DNA of 8,078 nt from Caldilineae bacterium (GTDB lineage: Bacteria > Chloroflexota > Anaerolineae > J102). The notes below the pieces were generated by a model that did not search any database, was not told where the DNA came from, and worked only from the letters and a program-made list of their open reading frames with translations. Both the position numbers and the translations under genes were made by a program. The first letter of the stretch is position 1; the number at the start of each line of letters is the position of its first letter. The stretch lies in assembly GCA_011176555.1 (NCBI GenBank), contig DUEF01000140.1, positions 1 to 8,078 of the forward strand. Reading direction: 5' to 3'. This document shows positions 6,103 to 8,078 of this stretch, piece after piece.

Positions 6103-7088
6103 CAGTACGCACCCCCCACCAGCTTGCGGGCCTCGGCCACGATGTCTTCGACCTGGGGCACGGTGTGATATTCCAGTGTGCGGTTGTAGGGGATGGGCAT
6201 ATCCAGCCCGGCCAGGCGTCGCACCGGCGCTTCCAGATAGTCGAAAGCTTCGCTTTCCACGATCCTCGCCGCCACCTCGCCGCCGAAACCGCCGGTCTTG
6301 ACCGCCTCGTGCACCACCAGCGCCCGACCAGTCTTTTTGATCGAGGCCTCGATGGGGGCCATGTCCAGGGGGCTGAGGGTGCGGGGGTCGATGATCTCCA
6401 CTTCGACGCCCTCCTCAGCCAGTTTTTCCGCGGCCTGCAGCGCCCGCACCACCATGATCGAAGTGGCGATGAGGGTCAGGTCTGTGCCCTCGCGCACGAC
6501 TTTGCTCTGGCCCAACGGGATCTCGTAGGGCGCTTCGGGCACAGGGCCTTTGGTCTTGTAGAGCAATTTGTGCTCGACGAAGATGACGGGGTTGTCGTCG
6601 TAGATGGCCGCTCGCAGCAGGCCCTTGGCGTCGTAGGGCGTGCTGGGCATCACCACCTTCAGGCCGGGAACATGCACAAACCAATTTTCCAGGCTTTGCG
6701 AGTGTTGCGCGGCCGCGCCGGTTCCCGATCCGGCCGGTGTGCGCAGCACGAAGGGGACTTTGGCCTTGCCACCGAACATGAAACGGATTTTTGCGGCCTG
6801 CAAGACCAGTTGCTCCATGCTCAGGGTGATGAAATCCATGAACTGAATTTCGCCCACGGGCCTCATGCCGGTGAGGGCCGCGCCGATGCAAGCGCCGGTG
6901 ATGGCCGCTTCGGAGATGGGGGTGTCGATGATGCGCTCCGAGCCGAATTCGTCGATGAGACCGGCGCTGACGCCAAACGCGCCGCCGTACACGCCGATGT
7001 CCTCACCGATCATAAACACATTGGGATCTGCGGTCATGGCCTGGCGCAGCGCCTCGCGCAACGCCTCGGCGTAGCTTAGCTCACGCAT
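6102..7088 (-). CDS. pdhB: 2-oxoacid (pyruvate/acetoin) dehydrogenase E1 component, beta subunit
   Basis: Beta subunit of the thiamine-diphosphate-dependent E1 heterotetramer, which decarboxylates a 2-oxoacid (or cleaves acetoin) and acylates the E2 lipoyl group. The protein is 328 residues, normal for PdhB/AcoB. Visible landmarks are MIGEDIGVYGGAF (Glu29, the ThDP-activating glutamate), RIIDTPISEAAITG (53-65), GSGTGAAAQHSQSLE with catalytic-site His129, and the C-terminal transketolase region with EIIDPRTLSPLD and VVHEAVKTGGFGGEVA. The start at 7088 was chosen because MRELSYAEALREAL is the standard family N-terminus and GGAGGG lies 5 nt upstream. An in-frame start at 7196 would add 36 residues that only mirror the overlapping alpha-subunit gene. 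The gene overlaps the alpha-subunit gene by 8 nt and touches E2, giving a tight E1-E2 cluster. Confidence 0.94.
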   Translation of the reverse strand: MRELSYAEALREALRQAMTADPNVFMIGEDIGVYGGAFGVSAGLIDEFGSERIIDTPISEAAITGACIGAALTGMRPVGEIQFMDFITLSMEQLVLQAAKIRFMFGGKAKVPFVLRTPAGSGTGAAAQHSQSLENWFVHVPGLKVVMPSTPYDAKGLLRAAIYDDNPVIFVEHKLLYKTKGPVPEAPYEIPLGQSKVVREGTDLTLIATSIMVVRALQAAEKLAEEGVEVEIIDPRTLSPLDMAPIEASIKKTGRALVVHEAVKTGGFGGEVAARIVESEAFDYLEAPVRRLAGLDMPIPYNRTLEYHTVPQVEDIVAEARKLVGGAY

Positions 7089-8067
7089 AAACGCCCTCCA
7101 GAATCGTGCTGACATCGGGATCGGGGCTGGCTTCGGCGAAGGCCACGGCCTGATCGATCCTCGCTTTCGCTTCCTCTCGCAATTGCTCCAGCGCATCCTC
7201 GCTCAATCCCAACTGTTTGGCGAAACGCTTGATAGGGTCTTTCTTCTGCCATTCCTTGACTTCCTCGCGGGTGCGGTAAGCCTGGCGGTCGCTTTTGGAA
7301 TGCCCGCGCCAGCGGTACGTCAGGGCCTCGACCAGCGTCGGTCCTTCCCCCGCCCTGGCTCTGTCCACCGCCTTTTGCACTGTCTCGTACACGCTGAACA
7401 GGTCGTTGCCATCGACAGTGACGCCGGGAATGCCGTAAGCGCAGGCCCGCTGGCTGATGCGCTCGATGTTGAAGGCTCGCTTGGCGGCCATCGACATGGC
7501 GTACTGGTTGTTCTCGCAATAGTAGATGACGGGCAGATCCCAGATGCTGGCCATGTTCAGGGATTCGTGAAATGCGCCCTCGTTGGCCGCGCCATCGCCG
7601 AACATGACGATGACCACCTGGTCTGTCTTCCGTAGTTTGATGCTGAGCCCCACCCCCGCGGCGATGGGAATGCCGCCGCCGACGATGCCATTGGCGCCGA
7701 AGTTGTTCGCCTCGACATTGGCGATGTGCATCGAGCCGCCGCGACCGCGGCAATAGCCCGCCTCCTTGCCCAGGAACTCCGCCATCATCCGATCCACGTC
7801 GCTGCCCCAGGCCAGACAATGGCCGTGGCCGCGATGATGGTTGAGCAGATAGTCGCTGGGTTTCAGGGCCAGGGAAGCGCCCACAGCCGATGCTTCCTGG
7901 CCGATGGAGAGGTGCATGGTTCCGTGCAGCTTCCCCAGGGCGTACAGTTCCTCCGCCTTCTCCTCGAAGGCCCGGATCAGGAGCATCTTGCGGAGCAATG
8001 CCAGGGCTTTCTCCTCGCCCCAGCCTTGTAGATACATTTCGTAATTCGGTGAATTGGATGTCGTCAC
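7081..8067 (-). CDS. pdhA: 2-oxoacid (pyruvate/acetoin) dehydrogenase E1 component, alpha subunit
   Basis: Alpha subunit of E1, which binds thiamine diphosphate and Mg. From GTG at 8067 it has 328 residues, typical for PdhA/AcoA. The ThDP motif is complete: GDGAANEG (157-164) through CENNQYAMS with Asn186-Asn187. Other family marks are MHLSIGQEA (51-59), HHRGHGHCLAWG (77-88), GRGGSMHI (108-115), GANGIVGGGIP (124-134) and the loop RWRGHSKSD (252-260). The sequence style (GANGIVGGGIP after SMHI) resembles acetoin dehydrogenase AcoA as much as pyruvate dehydrogenase, so the substrate is open. The start is uncertain. GTG at 8067 has no visible Shine-Dalgarno, the next ATG is at 8037, and no in-frame stop occurs before the window edge, so the true start could lie outside. 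No promoter region is visible because the window ends 11 nt upstream. Confidence 0.92.
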   Translation of the reverse strand: MTTSNSPNYEMYLQGWGEEKALALLRKMLLIRAFEEKAEELYALGKLHGTMHLSIGQEASAVGASLALKPSDYLLNHHRGHGHCLAWGSDVDRMMAEFLGKEAGYCRGRGGSMHIANVEANNFGANGIVGGGIPIAAGVGLSIKLRKTDQVVIVMFGDGAANEGAFHESLNMASIWDLPVIYYCENNQYAMSMAAKRAFNIERISQRACAYGIPGVTVDGNDLFSVYETVQKAVDRARAGEGPTLVEALTYRWRGHSKSDRQAYRTREEVKEWQKKDPIKRFAKQLGLSEDALEQLREEAKARIDQAVAFAEASPDPDVSTILEGVYA

Positions 8068-8078
8068 GATGGTGTTTA

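Noticed and set aside
5131..6168. Long plus-strand open frame (345 codons) opposite E2, and similar ones at 17-967, 2595-3227 and 6165-7079
   Set aside because: They are antisense to clearly identified genes. Their His/Gly/Arg/Gln-rich translations match no family and are expected in GC-rich DNA.

Overview
All eight genes in this window lie on the minus strand and are described here in transcription order, from high to low coordinates. The DNA is GC-rich (roughly 60% by eye). The proteins are typical bacterial housekeeping and metabolic types. The one long non-coding stretch carries dispersed-repeat sequences of a kind I associate with Chloroflexota (Anaerolineae/Caldilineae-like) and some other environmental phyla. 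A Chloroflexota-like bacterium is my best guess, but it is an inference from style, not a proven assignment.

Region 1 (8067-4771) encodes a 2-oxoacid dehydrogenase complex of the pyruvate/acetoin type: E1 alpha, E1 beta and the lipoyl-bearing E2 acyltransferase. The three genes are tightly coupled (8-nt overlap, then a TGATG 1-nt overlap). The E3 component (dihydrolipoamide dehydrogenase) is not in the window. The E2 is unusual in carrying two tandem E3/E1-binding (PSBD) domains.

Region 2 (4760-4290) is a galactitol-family PTS EIIA that starts only 10 nt after the E2 stop, with its Shine-Dalgarno sequence formed partly by that stop codon. It appears to be the fourth gene of the dehydrogenase operon.

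Region 3 (4289-3908, 382 nt) has no gene. It is lower in GC and filled with repeats: a 176-bp imperfect palindromic, MITE-like element (4030-4205), flanked by short CACAGATT and AATCTGCG arrays in inverted orientation.

Region 4 (3907-11) completes the PTS: EIIB, EIIC, HPr and Enzyme I. Hairpins sit in the IIB-IIC and IIC-HPr gaps, and HPr and EI are translationally coupled. Every key phospho-acceptor is present: EI His191, HPr His15, IIA His68 and IIB Cys11.

Together the window encodes a complete PEP-to-substrate phosphorelay of the galactitol (GAT) family, next to and partly co-transcribed with an acyl-CoA-forming dehydrogenase complex. No sugar-phosphate dehydrogenase, kinase or aldolase is present, so the transported substrate is unknown. 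One attractive but unproven link is that EI turns PEP into pyruvate, a possible E1 substrate; another is that the imported compound is degraded to the 2-oxo or acetoin substrate of this complex.
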